A stretch of 64,000 bases of DNA from RPQJ01 sp963696545 (GTDB lineage: Bacteria > Pseudomonadota > Gammaproteobacteria > Steroidobacterales > Steroidobacteraceae). The notes below the pieces were generated by a model. It did not search any database. It was not told the DNA's origin and saw nothing but the letters and a program-made list of their open reading frames with translations. The translations under genes and the position numbers were made by a program. This document shows, one piece after another, positions 18,419 through 28,003 of the stretch. The stretch covers positions 434,001-498,000 of the forward strand of contig CAVOKQ010000012.1 of the NCBI GenBank assembly GCA_963696545.1, in the 5' to 3' direction. The stretch's first letter is position 1. Each line of letters starts with the position of its first letter.

Positions 18419-19974
18419 GCATATCAACGAGCGAGAGGCTGCCAGGCAGGGCCGGCCGACGGCCTGAGCTGGTTGCTGCTGCTGTCGTGGTGGCTCTGCT
18501 GTCGTCTGCCGCACAAGCGCAGACGGTCCCTTACCAGTCCTCGACGCGCCAATCCTATGGCACAGGCTTGGGGCAGGAGGCTTTGCCCCGTGGCGGAGAA
18601 TTTCGGCCGAGAGTCGAGACAGCCATCCAGTACGTGAGCAACATCAACCTTGCTCAGGATGGCGAGGATGCGATCAGCACGTGGGGCCTCGAACTGGCCC
18701 CGGGTTTCTATGCCTCGTATTCGACCAATTCGGTGACGGCGGCAATCGACTATTCGGTGATCGGCCGCGCCTGGGACGACAGCGACTATGACAATATCTC
18801 CCAGCAAGGCGCCGCAAACGGGCGCTGGACTGCAATGCCAGGCCTTTTCTATATTGATGCCCAGGCCAGCATCAGCGACGACGTCATCAGTCCCCTGCTG
18901 AGTTCGAACTACGGCGGACTAGGAATGTTTGGCGTCGACAATCTCAGCCAGCAGGCGACGGCCGGCATTACTCCGACTTTCGACAAGCGATTCGGCGATT
19001 TCAACCTGCTGGCCCAGTACTCCTACGGACGTGTCTGGTACTTCGACGAAGGTGACGTCGCGAGCCGGCCGGGCTTCCTCGGACAGGACGACTCGCGCGA
19101 CCAGAGTGCCTATGTGTCCTTCGGCAACAGGGAGTCGGCGCGAAAGCTGACGGGTAACGTGTTCTACAGCTGGCAGAAGACGGACTATGACAACGCGCTG
19201 CCATACAACTACGAGCAGTTGGGCGCAGACCTCGCCTGGCAGTTCACGCCGGCCATTGCGCTCGTCGGACAGTTCGGCGTCGAGAGCGACCTGGACCAGA
19301 GCACGACCGCCGGAGGACTAGACAGCAACTACTGGGACGTAGGGTTGCGCTGGGAGCCGGACGACCGGACCTATGCCGAGGCACGCTACGGCGACCGCTT
19401 CTTCGGCCACTCGTACTACCTCAATGCTCGTCGCACGGCTCGCATGTTCGAGTTCACGGCGTCCTATTCCGAGAGTCCGCAGGTCCAGACGCAGATCCTG
19501 AGCCTGGGCGATTTCACGCCTGGTGAGCTGCCGCCCGGTGCTCCCAATATCGACTACGGTAGGCTCAACAGCGATCCATACGTCGGCAAGAACGCGAGTG
19601 TCGGCATAGCAGCGATCGGTTCGCGCACCCGGATTGCCTTGTCCGGGTACCAGAATGTGCAGGACTACATTCGCAACGCGCAGAACGACGACACTTACAC
19701 CGGGGCAACGTTCAACGTGACCCGTCAGCTCGCGTCGAACCTGTCGGCGGATTTCTGGGCCAGCTACGTGGACTACGAGCAGAACCAGGCCGTGGGAAGT
19801 CCGGTGGTCGTCTTCACGACCAACAGCTACGATACGACGCTGATCGCCCGACTGAATCGCACGTCTTCCGGCGGCAAGATCACGACGACGTTCGAAACGG
19901 GCTACCTGAACAGTGCAGGATTCGATGCCTATGATGGCTGGTGGGTAGGGTTGCGTGCGCGATGGCAGCCCTGA
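18415..19974 (+). CDS. PEP-CTERM system-associated outer-membrane beta-barrel protein
   Basis: Predicted outer-membrane protein of 519 residues with an N-terminal export signal (LVAAAVVVALLSSAAQAQ). Amphipathic alternating strands run through most of its length, rich in Tyr, Trp and Asn (for example YDNISQQGAANGRW, TDYDNALPYNYEQ), and it ends in the aromatic LRARWQP, as outer-membrane barrels often do. Length and position between the autokinase and the deacetylase match the outer-membrane family (TIGR03016-like) linked to XrtA loci. The barrel probably serves EPS passage or anchoring at the outer membrane. ATG overlaps the kinase stop (ATGA). Confidence 0.88.
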   Translation: MSISTSERLPGRAGRRPELVAAAVVVALLSSAAQAQTVPYQSSTRQSYGTGLGQEALPRGGEFRPRVETAIQYVSNINLAQDGEDAISTWGLELAPGFYASYSTNSVTAAIDYSVIGRAWDDSDYDNISQQGAANGRWTAMPGLFYIDAQASISDDVISPLLSSNYGGLGMFGVDNLSQQATAGITPTFDKRFGDFNLLAQYSYGRVWYFDEGDVASRPGFLGQDDSRDQSAYVSFGNRESARKLTGNVFYSWQKTDYDNALPYNYEQLGADLAWQFTPAIALVGQFGVESDLDQSTTAGGLDSNYWDVGLRWEPDDRTYAEARYGDRFFGHSYYLNARRTARMFEFTASYSESPQVQTQILSLGDFTPGELPPGAPNIDYGRLNSDPYVGKNASVGIAAIGSRTRIALSGYQNVQDYIRNAQNDDTYTGATFNVTRQLASNLSADFWASYVDYEQNQAVGSPVVVFTTNSYDTTLIARLNRTSSGGKITTTFETGYLNSAGFDAYDGWWVGLRARWQP

Positions 19975-20798
19975 TTCGAAATGCGCTGACCGTCGACGTC
20001 GAGGAGTACTTCCAGGTCGCGGCGTTCGAGAACACTATTCCGCGCGCCCGGTGGGCCGACGCCGAGTCGCGGGTCGAACTCAACACGGGACGTGTCCTCG
20101 ACCTGTTCGGCGAGCGGGGCGTGCGGGGTACGTTCTTCGTCCTCGGCTGGATCGCCGAGCGCCATCCCGCACTGGTGCGACGCATCGTCGCCGATGGCCA
20201 CGAACTGGCGAGCCACGGCTATGACCATACGCGGATCCACCAGTTCACGCCGGAGCAGTTCCGCGCCGATGTGATACGCACCAAGACGATCCTCGAGGAC
20301 GTCGGTGGTCAGGCGATTCGCGGCTATCGGGCCCCGAGCTATTCCATCAATCGACGAAACCTGTGGGCTCTCGATGTCCTGCACGAGACGGGCCACGCCT
20401 ACAGCTCGAGCATCTACCCGATCCGGCATGACCTGTACGGCATGCCGGACGCGCCGCGCTTTGCATTCCGATTGAAGCCGGACTCGATCCTGGAGATTCC
20501 GGTGACGACGGTGCGCGTCGGCGGCCGCAACTATCCGTGCGGCGGGGGCGGTTACTTCCGTCTGCTCCCATACGGAGCGTTTCGCTGGATGCTCAGGCGG
20601 GTCAACGACGAGGATCGCGAGGCCGGGCTGTTCTACTTCCATCCATGGGAAGTCGATCCGGACCAGCCCAGAGTCAGCGGCGCGCCGCTGAAGTCGCGCT
20701 TTCGTCATTACCTGAACCTGGACTCGATGCAGTCGCGGTTGCGCCGGTTACTGAGCGATTTTAGCTGGGGAAGAATGGATGAAGTCTTTGGCGTTTGA
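19962..20798 (+). CDS. XrtA system polysaccharide deacetylase
   Basis: NodB-type carbohydrate esterase (family 4) of 278 residues, removing acetyl groups from the growing or exported glycan. The N-terminal signature is ALTVDVEEYFQV with the catalytic-site Asp12. The metal-binding motif is SHGYDHTRIH, and GYRAPSYSINRRN is the active-site loop. The C-terminal part (YFHPWEVDPDQPR onward) matches the extra domain of the PEP-CTERM-linked branch. I chose the ATG at 19962, which overlaps the preceding gene by 13 nt, because the family starts just before TVDVEEYF. It overlaps the next gene by 20 nt. Confidence 0.93.
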   Translation: MAALIRNALTVDVEEYFQVAAFENTIPRARWADAESRVELNTGRVLDLFGERGVRGTFFVLGWIAERHPALVRRIVADGHELASHGYDHTRIHQFTPEQFRADVIRTKTILEDVGGQAIRGYRAPSYSINRRNLWALDVLHETGHAYSSSIYPIRHDLYGMPDAPRFAFRLKPDSILEIPVTTVRVGGRNYPCGGGGYFRLLPYGAFRWMLRRVNDEDREAGLFYFHPWEVDPDQPRVSGAPLKSRFRHYLNLDSMQSRLRRLLSDFSWGRMDEVFGV

Positions 20799-21903
20799 AC
20801 AAGTGGCGGAGCCCGTGCGCGAGGCAGGAGCGGTAACCGCGCCCGCGCGCGACGCGACGGCCGGTCGTGTTCAGGCGGAAATCTCGATTCGCGCGTTCGG
20901 ATCGACCGATCGCGCCTGCTGGAACGACTTCGTGAAGCTGCATTCCGACGGCACGTTCTTCCACCTGGCGGAATGGCAGGACGTGCTGCGGCGCTCGTTC
21001 GGGCACCGGACTTTCTACCTCCTGGCAGAGTCCCAGGGCACGATTCGCGGGGTGCTGCCGCTCGCGCAGGTGAAGAGCCTGCTGTTCGGCAACTCGCTGG
21101 TGTCGACGCCCTTCTGCGTCTATGGCGGTGCGCTCGCCGACAGCGACGCGGTCCAGTCGGCGCTCGAGAAACGCGCGTGCGAACTGGCGCGCGAACTGCA
21201 GGTCGATTACCTCGAGCTTCGCAATCGGTGGCGGCGGCATCCCGACTGGCCGTTCGCGGAGCAGAACGTCACGTTCCGCAAGGCGATCAGCGACGACGCC
21301 GAAAAGAACATGCTTGCAATCCCCCGTAAGCAGCGCGCGATGGTGCGCAAGGGAATCAAGGAAGGACTGACGTCCGAGGTCGAGGCTGGCAACGACCGCT
21401 ATTACGCGGTGTATTCCGAGAGCATGCGCAACCTCGGCAGCCCGGTCTTCTCGCGCAAGTTCGTGCGCGTGATGCGCGAGGAGTTCGGTGACTCGTGCGA
21501 CATCGTCACGATCCTGAAGGGCGGTCAGCCGGTTGCGAGCGTGCTGAACTTCTATTTTCGCGACGAGGTGCTGCCGTACTACGGAGGCGGGACCAAAGAC
21601 GCGCGCGCGGTGGCGGCGAACGATTTCATGTACTGGGAAGTGATGGAACGGGCCCGGCAGAAGGGTTGCCGGATCTTCGACTACGGTCGCAGCAAGCGCG
21701 ACACGGGATCGTACGACTTCAAGCTGCACTGGGGCTTCGAACCCGAGCAACTCTACTACGAGTACTACCTGGTGCGAATGAAGGAGATGCCGAACAAGAG
21801 CCGGACGAATCCGAAGTTCGAGAAGGCGATCGAGCTGTGGCAAAAGCTGCCGATATGGGTGACCCAGCAGGTCGGTCCGCTGCTGGCGAAGTACCTGCTC
21901 TGA
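20779..21903 (+). CDS. FemAB family XrtA/PEP-CTERM system-associated protein
   Basis: GNAT-fold FemAB-like aminoacyl transferase homologue of 374 residues. FemAB enzymes transfer amino acids from aminoacyl-tRNA to amino groups on cell-wall precursors; here the acceptor could be an amino sugar of the EPS, by inference. Visible features are the N-terminal half (FHLAEWQDVLRRSFGH, FYLLAE) and the C-terminal GNAT core (YYGGGTKDARAVAANDFMYW, FDYGRSKRDTGSYDFK). A GGGGAAGAATGG ribosome-binding site precedes the ATG, inside the end of the deacetylase gene. A second FemAB-like gene lies at 60.2 kb. Confidence 0.9.
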   Translation: MKSLAFEQVAEPVREAGAVTAPARDATAGRVQAEISIRAFGSTDRACWNDFVKLHSDGTFFHLAEWQDVLRRSFGHRTFYLLAESQGTIRGVLPLAQVKSLLFGNSLVSTPFCVYGGALADSDAVQSALEKRACELARELQVDYLELRNRWRRHPDWPFAEQNVTFRKAISDDAEKNMLAIPRKQRAMVRKGIKEGLTSEVEAGNDRYYAVYSESMRNLGSPVFSRKFVRVMREEFGDSCDIVTILKGGQPVASVLNFYFRDEVLPYYGGGTKDARAVAANDFMYWEVMERARQKGCRIFDYGRSKRDTGSYDFKLHWGFEPEQLYYEYYLVRMKEMPNKSRTNPKFEKAIELWQKLPIWVTQQVGPLLAKYLL

Positions 21904-21913
21904 GCGAACGACC

Positions 21914-23848
21914 ATGTGCGGCATATACGGAATCATCGCGCTCGGCGCCAGCACGCGCCGGCCCGAACAGACGCTCGATCGGATGGGCGACTCGATCGTG
22001 CATCGCGGGCCGGACGACTCCGGGCGATATGCAGACGGCGAACTGCTGCTCGGCATGCGCCGGCTCTCGATTATCGACGTCGCTGGCGGGCACCAGCCGA
22101 TCGCCAGCGAAGACGGGCAGGTGGTCGTCGTTTGCAACGGAGAGATCTACAACTTCCGCGAGCTGCGGCGCGAGCTCGAGGCTCGCGGCCATCGGTTTGC
22201 AACGCACAGCGATTCGGAAGTCGTGGTGCACGGATACGAGGAGTACGGCGATGCGTTCCTCAATCGGCTCGAGGGCATGTACGGACTTGCGCTCTGGGAT
22301 CGCCGCCGCCGCCGCCTGCTCGTGGCGCGCGACGCCTTTGGCATCAAGCCGCTCTATTTCCGTCAGACGCAGACCGAACTGATCTTCGCCTCCGAAGCGA
22401 AGGCGATCCTGGCGGTGCCCGGTGTCGATGCAAGGGTCGACCCGGATTCGCTCGCGCAGTTCCTCGCGGTCGGCTACGTGTGCGCACCGAATGCGATGTT
22501 TGCCGGCATGCGCAAGCTCGAGCCGGGGCGCGTGCTGGTCGTCGAGGATGGCAAGGTGGAAAGCCGGCAGTACTACCGCCTGCCGGCGGCAATCGACTCC
22601 GCACGCTCGGAACAGCAATGGGCCGATGAAGTGCGCGCAGAGCTCGAGCGGGCCGTTCGCGACCAGATGGTGTCGGACGTGCCGATCGGCGCGTTCCTGT
22701 CCGGTGGCATCGATTCCAGCGCCGTCGTCGCGTTCATGAGCCGGCACAGCGGCCAGCCGGTGAAGACCTACTCGATCGGCTTCAAGGGCTCGACGGGAGC
22801 GCAGCTGTACAACGAGCTGCCGTTCGCCGCGCAGGTGGCGCAGCAGTTCGGCACGGATCATCACGAGATCGTGGTGCAGCCGGATGTGGCTGGGCTGCTG
22901 CCTAAGTTGATCTGGCACATGGACGAGCCGGTCGCGGACTCAGCGCTGATCACTACGTATCTGGTCTCCAGGTTCGCCCGGCAGGACGTCACCGTCATCC
23001 TGTCCGGGGTCGGCGGCGATGAGCTCTTTGGCGGATACAAGCGTTACCTCGACGAGCACTACCGCTCGCTCTACCAGCGCATTCCAGGCCCGATCCGGTC
23101 TGGACTGATCACGCCGCTGGCCGCGGCGCTGCCGAGCGACCGGCACAACCGTTTCCTGAACAAGGTGCGGCTGGCGAAGGCATTCCTGCTGGCGGACGCA
23201 CTGCCGTTCGAGCAGCGCTACCGTGCATTCATGCAGGTCTTCGACGAGACCGAGCGCAAGGCGCTGATGAAGCACGCGCCCGTCCGCTTCGACGACTGCA
23301 TCGCCCGCGGCTTTGCAGCGGCCCAGACGCAGGACCCGCTGCGCCAGTTGATGGACGTCGATTTTGCCACGCAACTGCCCGATGACCTGCTGCTGCTGAC
23401 CGACAAGATGAGCATGGCCGTGTCGTTGGAGTGCCGCGTGCCGTTGCTCGACCAGCGCCTCGTCGAGATGGCGGCCCGCATGCCGGGTCACCTGAAGGTC
23501 CGCGGTGGGGAACTGAAGCACGTGATGAAGAAGGCACTGGCCGGCGTTCTGCCGGACGGCATCCTGCATCGTGAAAAGCGCGGCTTCGGCGCGCCGATCG
23601 GTGCGTGGCTCCGTGCGGAGCTCGCCCCCGTGCTGCGCGACCTGCTGTCGCGCGAGTCCGTCGTGCGTCGCGGCCTGCTCGATCCCGAGGTGGTCGAGCG
23701 CACGATCCGTGAGCACGAGCAGCAGCGCGCTGACCGCACGGACCACCTGCTCGGCCTCGTCAATCTCGAAATCTGGTGCCGGCTGTACCTCGACGGACGT
23801 GACGTCCCGAGTGTGGCCGACGAACTGAAGGAGTCGCTTGCGGCATGA
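21914..23848 (+). CDS. asnB: Asparagine synthase-type glutamine amidotransferase (copy 1)
   Basis: Class II glutamine amidotransferase of 644 residues. The N-terminal Ntn-hydrolase domain starts with Met-Cys2 (MCGIYGIIA), the glutaminase nucleophile, and has the NGEIYN motif. The C-terminal synthetase domain has the ATP pyrophosphatase loop FLSGGIDSSAVV. Such enzymes adenylate a carboxylate and transfer ammonia to it. In EPS loci this is usually read as amidation of a uronic acid or other carboxylated sugar, consistent with the nucleotide-sugar dehydrogenase at 25.1 kb. Its stop overlaps the next ATG (ATGA). Confidence 0.93.
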   Translation: MCGIYGIIALGASTRRPEQTLDRMGDSIVHRGPDDSGRYADGELLLGMRRLSIIDVAGGHQPIASEDGQVVVVCNGEIYNFRELRRELEARGHRFATHSDSEVVVHGYEEYGDAFLNRLEGMYGLALWDRRRRRLLVARDAFGIKPLYFRQTQTELIFASEAKAILAVPGVDARVDPDSLAQFLAVGYVCAPNAMFAGMRKLEPGRVLVVEDGKVESRQYYRLPAAIDSARSEQQWADEVRAELERAVRDQMVSDVPIGAFLSGGIDSSAVVAFMSRHSGQPVKTYSIGFKGSTGAQLYNELPFAAQVAQQFGTDHHEIVVQPDVAGLLPKLIWHMDEPVADSALITTYLVSRFARQDVTVILSGVGGDELFGGYKRYLDEHYRSLYQRIPGPIRSGLITPLAAALPSDRHNRFLNKVRLAKAFLLADALPFEQRYRAFMQVFDETERKALMKHAPVRFDDCIARGFAAAQTQDPLRQLMDVDFATQLPDDLLLLTDKMSMAVSLECRVPLLDQRLVEMAARMPGHLKVRGGELKHVMKKALAGVLPDGILHREKRGFGAPIGAWLRAELAPVLRDLLSRESVVRRGLLDPEVVERTIREHEQQRADRTDHLLGLVNLEIWCRLYLDGRDVPSVADELKESLAA

Positions 23849-25062
23849 AGATCCTGGTCGTGTGTCATCGAGTGCCGTTCCCGCCGAAGCGAGGCGGGAA
23901 GATCCGGCCGTTCAACATCATCCGTCACCTGCACGAGCAGGGGCACGAGGTCACCGTCGCATCGATGGCGCGCAGCCACGAGGAGCTCGCTGAATCGGAA
24001 GGTCTCGCGCGTCACTGTAGCGGCCGGATCGTCGAGGTCGTCGAGGACCACGTCGCGTGGCCGCGCATGGTGGCCTGGCTGCCGACGACCCGGCCGTCCA
24101 GTTTCGGGTATTTCTATTCGCCGCAGCTGAAGCGCCGCATCACCGAGTTCGCCGCCGGCGGGCTCGACCTGATCTTTGCGCATTGCTCGTCCGTCGCGCC
24201 GTACGTGGCGGACCTGCCGGCGGGCGCGAAGATCATCGACTACGGCGACATGGACTCGCAGAAATGGCGGGAGTACTCGCGGCACAAGCCATTCCCGCTG
24301 TCGGCCGGGTACTGGCTCGAAGCGGTGAAGCTCGAGCGCACCGAGCGCCTGCTGTCCGACAAGTTCGACCTCTGCACGTGCACCACGCGTGCCGAGATGG
24401 AGACGTTGGCGGAACTGGGCGTGACGCGACCCTCCGCCTGGTTCCCGAACGGCGTGGACGCCGAGTTCTTCAGGCCCGATTCGGCCGGCGCCTACGACCC
24501 CGACCTCGTCACGTTCGTCGGCCGGATGGACTATTTCCCGAACCAGCAGGGCGTCATCAAGTTCTGCACGGAGGTGTTGCCGGAACTGCAGCGCCGCCGT
24601 CCGGGCACTCGATTCGAGGTCGTGGGTGCGGATCCGCCAAACGAGATCCGCGAGCTGGCGAAGTTGCCGGGCGTGACCGTCACGGGGTCGGTGCCGGATG
24701 TGCGTCCATTCGTCACGCGGGCAGCGCTCACGATCGCGCCGCTCGAGATCGCGCGCGGCACGCAGAACAAGATCCTCGAATCGATGGCGATGGGAGTGCC
24801 GGTGGTGTGCAGCCAGCAGGCGTCCGGCGGCGTGGACGTCGTCGTGGGCGAGCATGTGCTCTCGTACCGGACTCGCGAGCAGTTGCTCGAGTCCGTGCTT
24901 TCCATCCTCGAGTCACCCGCCCTCAGGCGCAGGCTGTCCGAGGCTGGCCGGGCACGGGTTCTATCGAACCACAGCTGGCCGAGCTCGATGCGACGGCTCG
25001 ATGCGCTGATTGGGCAGACGGTCGACCGCAGCGCGCCCGGCCACAGGGACCGGGCGGCGTAG
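23845..25062 (+). CDS. XrtA/PEP-CTERM system glycosyltransferase (GT4-like, TIGR03087-like)
   Basis: Family 1/4 glycosyltransferase of 405 residues, GT-B fold. The N-terminus MKILVVCHRVPFPPKRGGKIRPFN is the acceptor-side loop typical of the sugar-transferase branch of XrtA clusters. The C-terminal donor site shows the motif ALTIAPLEIARGTQNKILE-SMAMGVPVV, with the glutamate of the EX7E signature. It would add one sugar of the repeat unit on the cytoplasmic face. It is coupled to the amidotransferase by a 4-nt overlap and followed by an 82-nt gap. Confidence 0.9.
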   Translation: MKILVVCHRVPFPPKRGGKIRPFNIIRHLHEQGHEVTVASMARSHEELAESEGLARHCSGRIVEVVEDHVAWPRMVAWLPTTRPSSFGYFYSPQLKRRITEFAAGGLDLIFAHCSSVAPYVADLPAGAKIIDYGDMDSQKWREYSRHKPFPLSAGYWLEAVKLERTERLLSDKFDLCTCTTRAEMETLAELGVTRPSAWFPNGVDAEFFRPDSAGAYDPDLVTFVGRMDYFPNQQGVIKFCTEVLPELQRRRPGTRFEVVGADPPNEIRELAKLPGVTVTGSVPDVRPFVTRAALTIAPLEIARGTQNKILESMAMGVPVVCSQQASGGVDVVVGEHVLSYRTREQLLESVLSILESPALRRRLSEAGRARVLSNHSWPSSMRRLDALIGQTVDRSAPGHRDRAA

Positions 25063-25144
25063 GTGCGTCGGGTAGGCAACTCGTCACAGTTCCCCGGGCG
25101 GGCTGCCCGTATGCTTCTCGCAGGGAAGCACTGAAGACAAACTC

Positions 25145-26461
25145 ATGAAAATCAGCATTTTCGGACTCGGTTATGTTGGGGCCGTCTCGATGGCCTGCCT
25201 CGCGCGCGACGGTCACGAAGTGGTTGGCGTCGACGTCGATCCGGTCAAGCTCGACCTGATCCGGAGCGGTCGCTCCCCGATCGTCGAGGAGGGCATCCAG
25301 GACCTTACGAAGCAGGTGGTCGCGAGCGGCCGCGTGCGCGTCACCAACGACATTGCCGCCGCCGTCCAGTCGACGGACCTCTCGTTCATCTGCGTCGGCA
25401 CGCCCTCCAGCCCGAACGGCAGCCAGGACCTCTCGGCCGTGCGCCGCGTTTCCGAGCAGATCGGCTCGGCATTGAAAGACAAGCCCGGCTACCACACCGT
25501 CGTGATGCGCTCGACGATCCAGCCGGGCAGCATGGACTCGGTCGTGCGCGAAGGGCTCGAATCGGCGAGTGGCAAACGCGCCAACGCCGACTTCGGCCTC
25601 GGGTTCCAGCCGGAGTTCCTGCGCGAGGGAAGCTCGATCAAGGACTACGACAACCCGCCGTTCACCGCGATCGGCACCGACGACGCGCGCGCGGCCGATG
25701 CCGTGAAACAGGTCTTCGGCCACCTGCCGTGCGAGTTCATCGTCACCTCGATCGGCGTGGCTGAAATGCTCAAGTACGCCTGCAACGCGTTTCACGCGGT
25801 GAAGATCACGTTCGCGAACGAGATCGGCCGGCTGTCACGCTCGGTGGGCGTAGATTCGCGCGCAGTCATGGATCTCGTCTGCCGCGACAAGCGGCTCAAC
25901 ATCTCCACGGCCTACATGAAGCCGGGATTCGCATTCGGTGGCTCGTGCCTGCCGAAGGACCTGCGTGCGCTCACCTACGTGGGCAAGCAGCAGGACGTCA
26001 CGACGCCGATGCTCGGCAACGTGATGGGCAGCAATCGCGCGCACATCGACCATGCGCTCGATCTCATCATGCGCCCCGGCAAGCGGCGCATCGGGATGAT
26101 CGGCCTGAGCTTCAAGTCCGGCACGGACGACCTTCGCGAGAGCCCGCTCGTGACGGTTGCCGAGCGGCTGATCGGCAAGGGTTACGACCTCAGGATCTTC
26201 GATCCGGAAGTGAATCTGTCGCGCCTGATCGGCGCCAACAAGCGCTATATCGAGCACAGCATCCCCCACGTCGGCAGCCTCATGGTGCAGGAGTGCGAGG
26301 AGGCCGTAACGCACGCGGAAGTCATCGTCGTGGGCCTTTCGGGCGCCGAGATTCTGGCGCGCCTGGGCAAGGCCGTGCGCGCCGATCAGGTGGTGGTGGA
26401 TCTCGTCGGGCTGCCCCAGGGCAGCCTGCCCGTGTCTGCAACCTCGGGCGTCTGCTGGTAA
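25145..26461 (+). CDS. Nucleotide-sugar dehydrogenase, GDP-mannose/UDP-glucose 6-dehydrogenase family
   Basis: NAD-dependent four-electron dehydrogenase of 438 residues making a nucleotide-activated uronic acid. The N-terminal Rossmann motif is IFGLGYVGAVS (residues 4-14). Catalytic Cys268 lies in FGGSCLPKDLRAL, whose spelling is closer to AlgD-type GDP-mannose dehydrogenases than to UDP-glucose ones. The C-terminal domain begins near IGLSFKSGTDDLRESP. Which sugar it oxidises cannot be decided here. A uronic acid product would be a substrate for the Asn-synthase-type amidotransferases around it. Confidence 0.92.
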   Translation: MKISIFGLGYVGAVSMACLARDGHEVVGVDVDPVKLDLIRSGRSPIVEEGIQDLTKQVVASGRVRVTNDIAAAVQSTDLSFICVGTPSSPNGSQDLSAVRRVSEQIGSALKDKPGYHTVVMRSTIQPGSMDSVVREGLESASGKRANADFGLGFQPEFLREGSSIKDYDNPPFTAIGTDDARAADAVKQVFGHLPCEFIVTSIGVAEMLKYACNAFHAVKITFANEIGRLSRSVGVDSRAVMDLVCRDKRLNISTAYMKPGFAFGGSCLPKDLRALTYVGKQQDVTTPMLGNVMGSNRAHIDHALDLIMRPGKRRIGMIGLSFKSGTDDLRESPLVTVAERLIGKGYDLRIFDPEVNLSRLIGANKRYIEHSIPHVGSLMVQECEEAVTHAEVIVVGLSGAEILARLGKAVRADQVVVDLVGLPQGSLPVSATSGVCW

Positions 26462-26476
26462 GGGCGCGATTCGCGA

Positions 26477-28003
26477 ATGGTCACCCTGCAGCAACGAAGG
26501 CTGGCTGCGGTGTTCGTCGCCGCGTTGCTCGCGCTCGGCTGGTCATACCGTGACACGTTCTCGACGACTTACCAGACCTGGCAGACGAACGGCAGTTTCT
26601 CGCACGGGCTGCTGATCGTTCCGATCGCCATTTGGCTTGCGTGGCGCAAGCGAGCGGACCTGCTGTTGGCAGAGTGGCAGCCCTGCTGGCTCGGGGTCGT
26701 GGCCACGATCGTGTGTGCGGCGGCGTGGATGCTGGGTCACGGCGTCGGCGTGCGCGGTGTCGAGCAGTTTGCCGCGTTTGCAACTGTGCCGGCGCTGGCG
26801 CTGGCCGTGCTCGGTCGCGACGCGTTCCGGGTCCTGTCGTTCCCGCTGTTCTTCCTGATGTTCGGCGTCCCGGTCGGGCACGCACTGGTCCCGGTCCTGA
26901 TGTACCTGACTGCGGACCTCGCGACCTTGGCACTTCAGGCGACCGGTGTGCCGATCGAGCGCTCCGGGATGTACATCAGCATTCCATCGGGGGACTTCGA
27001 GGTGGCCCGCGCCTGCAGCGGGCTCAACTACGTCGTGACGGGCCTGGTGCTCGGCGTGCTGTATGCGCACCTGACCTATTCGGGCTGGCGCAAGCGGTTG
27101 CTGGCGGTGCTGGCATTCATAGTGATCCCGATCGTCGCGAACGGCGTGCGAGTCTACCTGACCATCCTCGTTTCGCACTGGACCGAAATGCGCTTCGGGC
27201 CGGGTACCGAGCACGTGACGTTCGGGCGGATATTTTTCGTCGGCGTGATGCTCGCCATGTTCTGGATCGGCCAGCGCTGGCGCGACGAAACACCGCTGAC
27301 GAACGTTGCCCCGGCACTGGACGGTCCCGAACGGGTCGAGGCACTGCCCGCTGCGGCATGCCTTTCGGTCGTGCTCGCCGTGCTCGCGATCTTGGCCGGG
27401 CCGATCTACCTCGGGCGAGTCACGGGCCGCGTCGATGCGCGTATCGAGGCAGAAACGCAGCGACTGAAACTGCCCGCCGCTTCGTCGGGCTGGTCCGGTC
27501 CCGCGATCACCGGACACGAATGGCGTCCCGGGTACTCCGGAGCCCGCGTCGAGCGCTCCGGTACGTACACGGATCAGGGCGGCGCGACGGTGGACGTTTT
27601 CGTGGGTGTGTACGGTATCGGCACCAGTGGTGGCGCCGAGATGATCAACTACGGGAACACGATCTTCCGGAACGAACGCATCAGCCTCGCCAACGAGGAA
27701 GCGCGTACCGTGGCGTTGCCCGACGGGCGGCAGATGGTCGTGCGCGAGCAGCCCGTCGGCGACTTCGGCGGTGAGCACCTCGTGTGGTACTGGTTCATGG
27801 TCGGAGACCGATGGCTCACGAGCCCCTACGGGGTCAAGGCCGAGGAGGCGCGGGCCCTCGTTACCGGCGGCGCCGTGACCGAACGGATCATCACGCTTTC
27901 GACCTCGATGGACAGCGACGCCGGGCGCCGGCTCGATCAGTTCGTTGTGCGGCATGCCGCCTGCGTGAGTGCGGGTTTCGCATTCGAGGCGTGCGGTCAA
28001 TGA
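26477..28003 (+). CDS. xrtA: Exosortase A with fused C-terminal EpsI domain
   Basis: Integral-membrane cysteine transpeptidase/protease that sorts PEP-CTERM proteins. The 508 residues hold about eight membrane helices (1-270) and a soluble EpsI (DUF3485-like) domain (about 300-508). The catalytic triad is visible: Cys180 in ARACSGLNY, Arg225 in ANGVRVYL and His246 in GTEHVTFG. Its substrates are likely the two PEP-CTERM proteins at 1.6-3.7 kb plus others elsewhere. The XrtA-EpsI fusion is a known arrangement. It overlaps the next ATG by 4 nt. Confidence 0.96.
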   Translation: MVTLQQRRLAAVFVAALLALGWSYRDTFSTTYQTWQTNGSFSHGLLIVPIAIWLAWRKRADLLLAEWQPCWLGVVATIVCAAAWMLGHGVGVRGVEQFAAFATVPALALAVLGRDAFRVLSFPLFFLMFGVPVGHALVPVLMYLTADLATLALQATGVPIERSGMYISIPSGDFEVARACSGLNYVVTGLVLGVLYAHLTYSGWRKRLLAVLAFIVIPIVANGVRVYLTILVSHWTEMRFGPGTEHVTFGRIFFVGVMLAMFWIGQRWRDETPLTNVAPALDGPERVEALPAAACLSVVLAVLAILAGPIYLGRVTGRVDARIEAETQRLKLPAASSGWSGPAITGHEWRPGYSGARVERSGTYTDQGGATVDVFVGVYGIGTSGGAEMINYGNTIFRNERISLANEEARTVALPDGRQMVVREQPVGDFGGEHLVWYWFMVGDRWLTSPYGVKAEEARALVTGGAVTERIITLSTSMDSDAGRRLDQFVVRHAACVSAGFAFEACGQ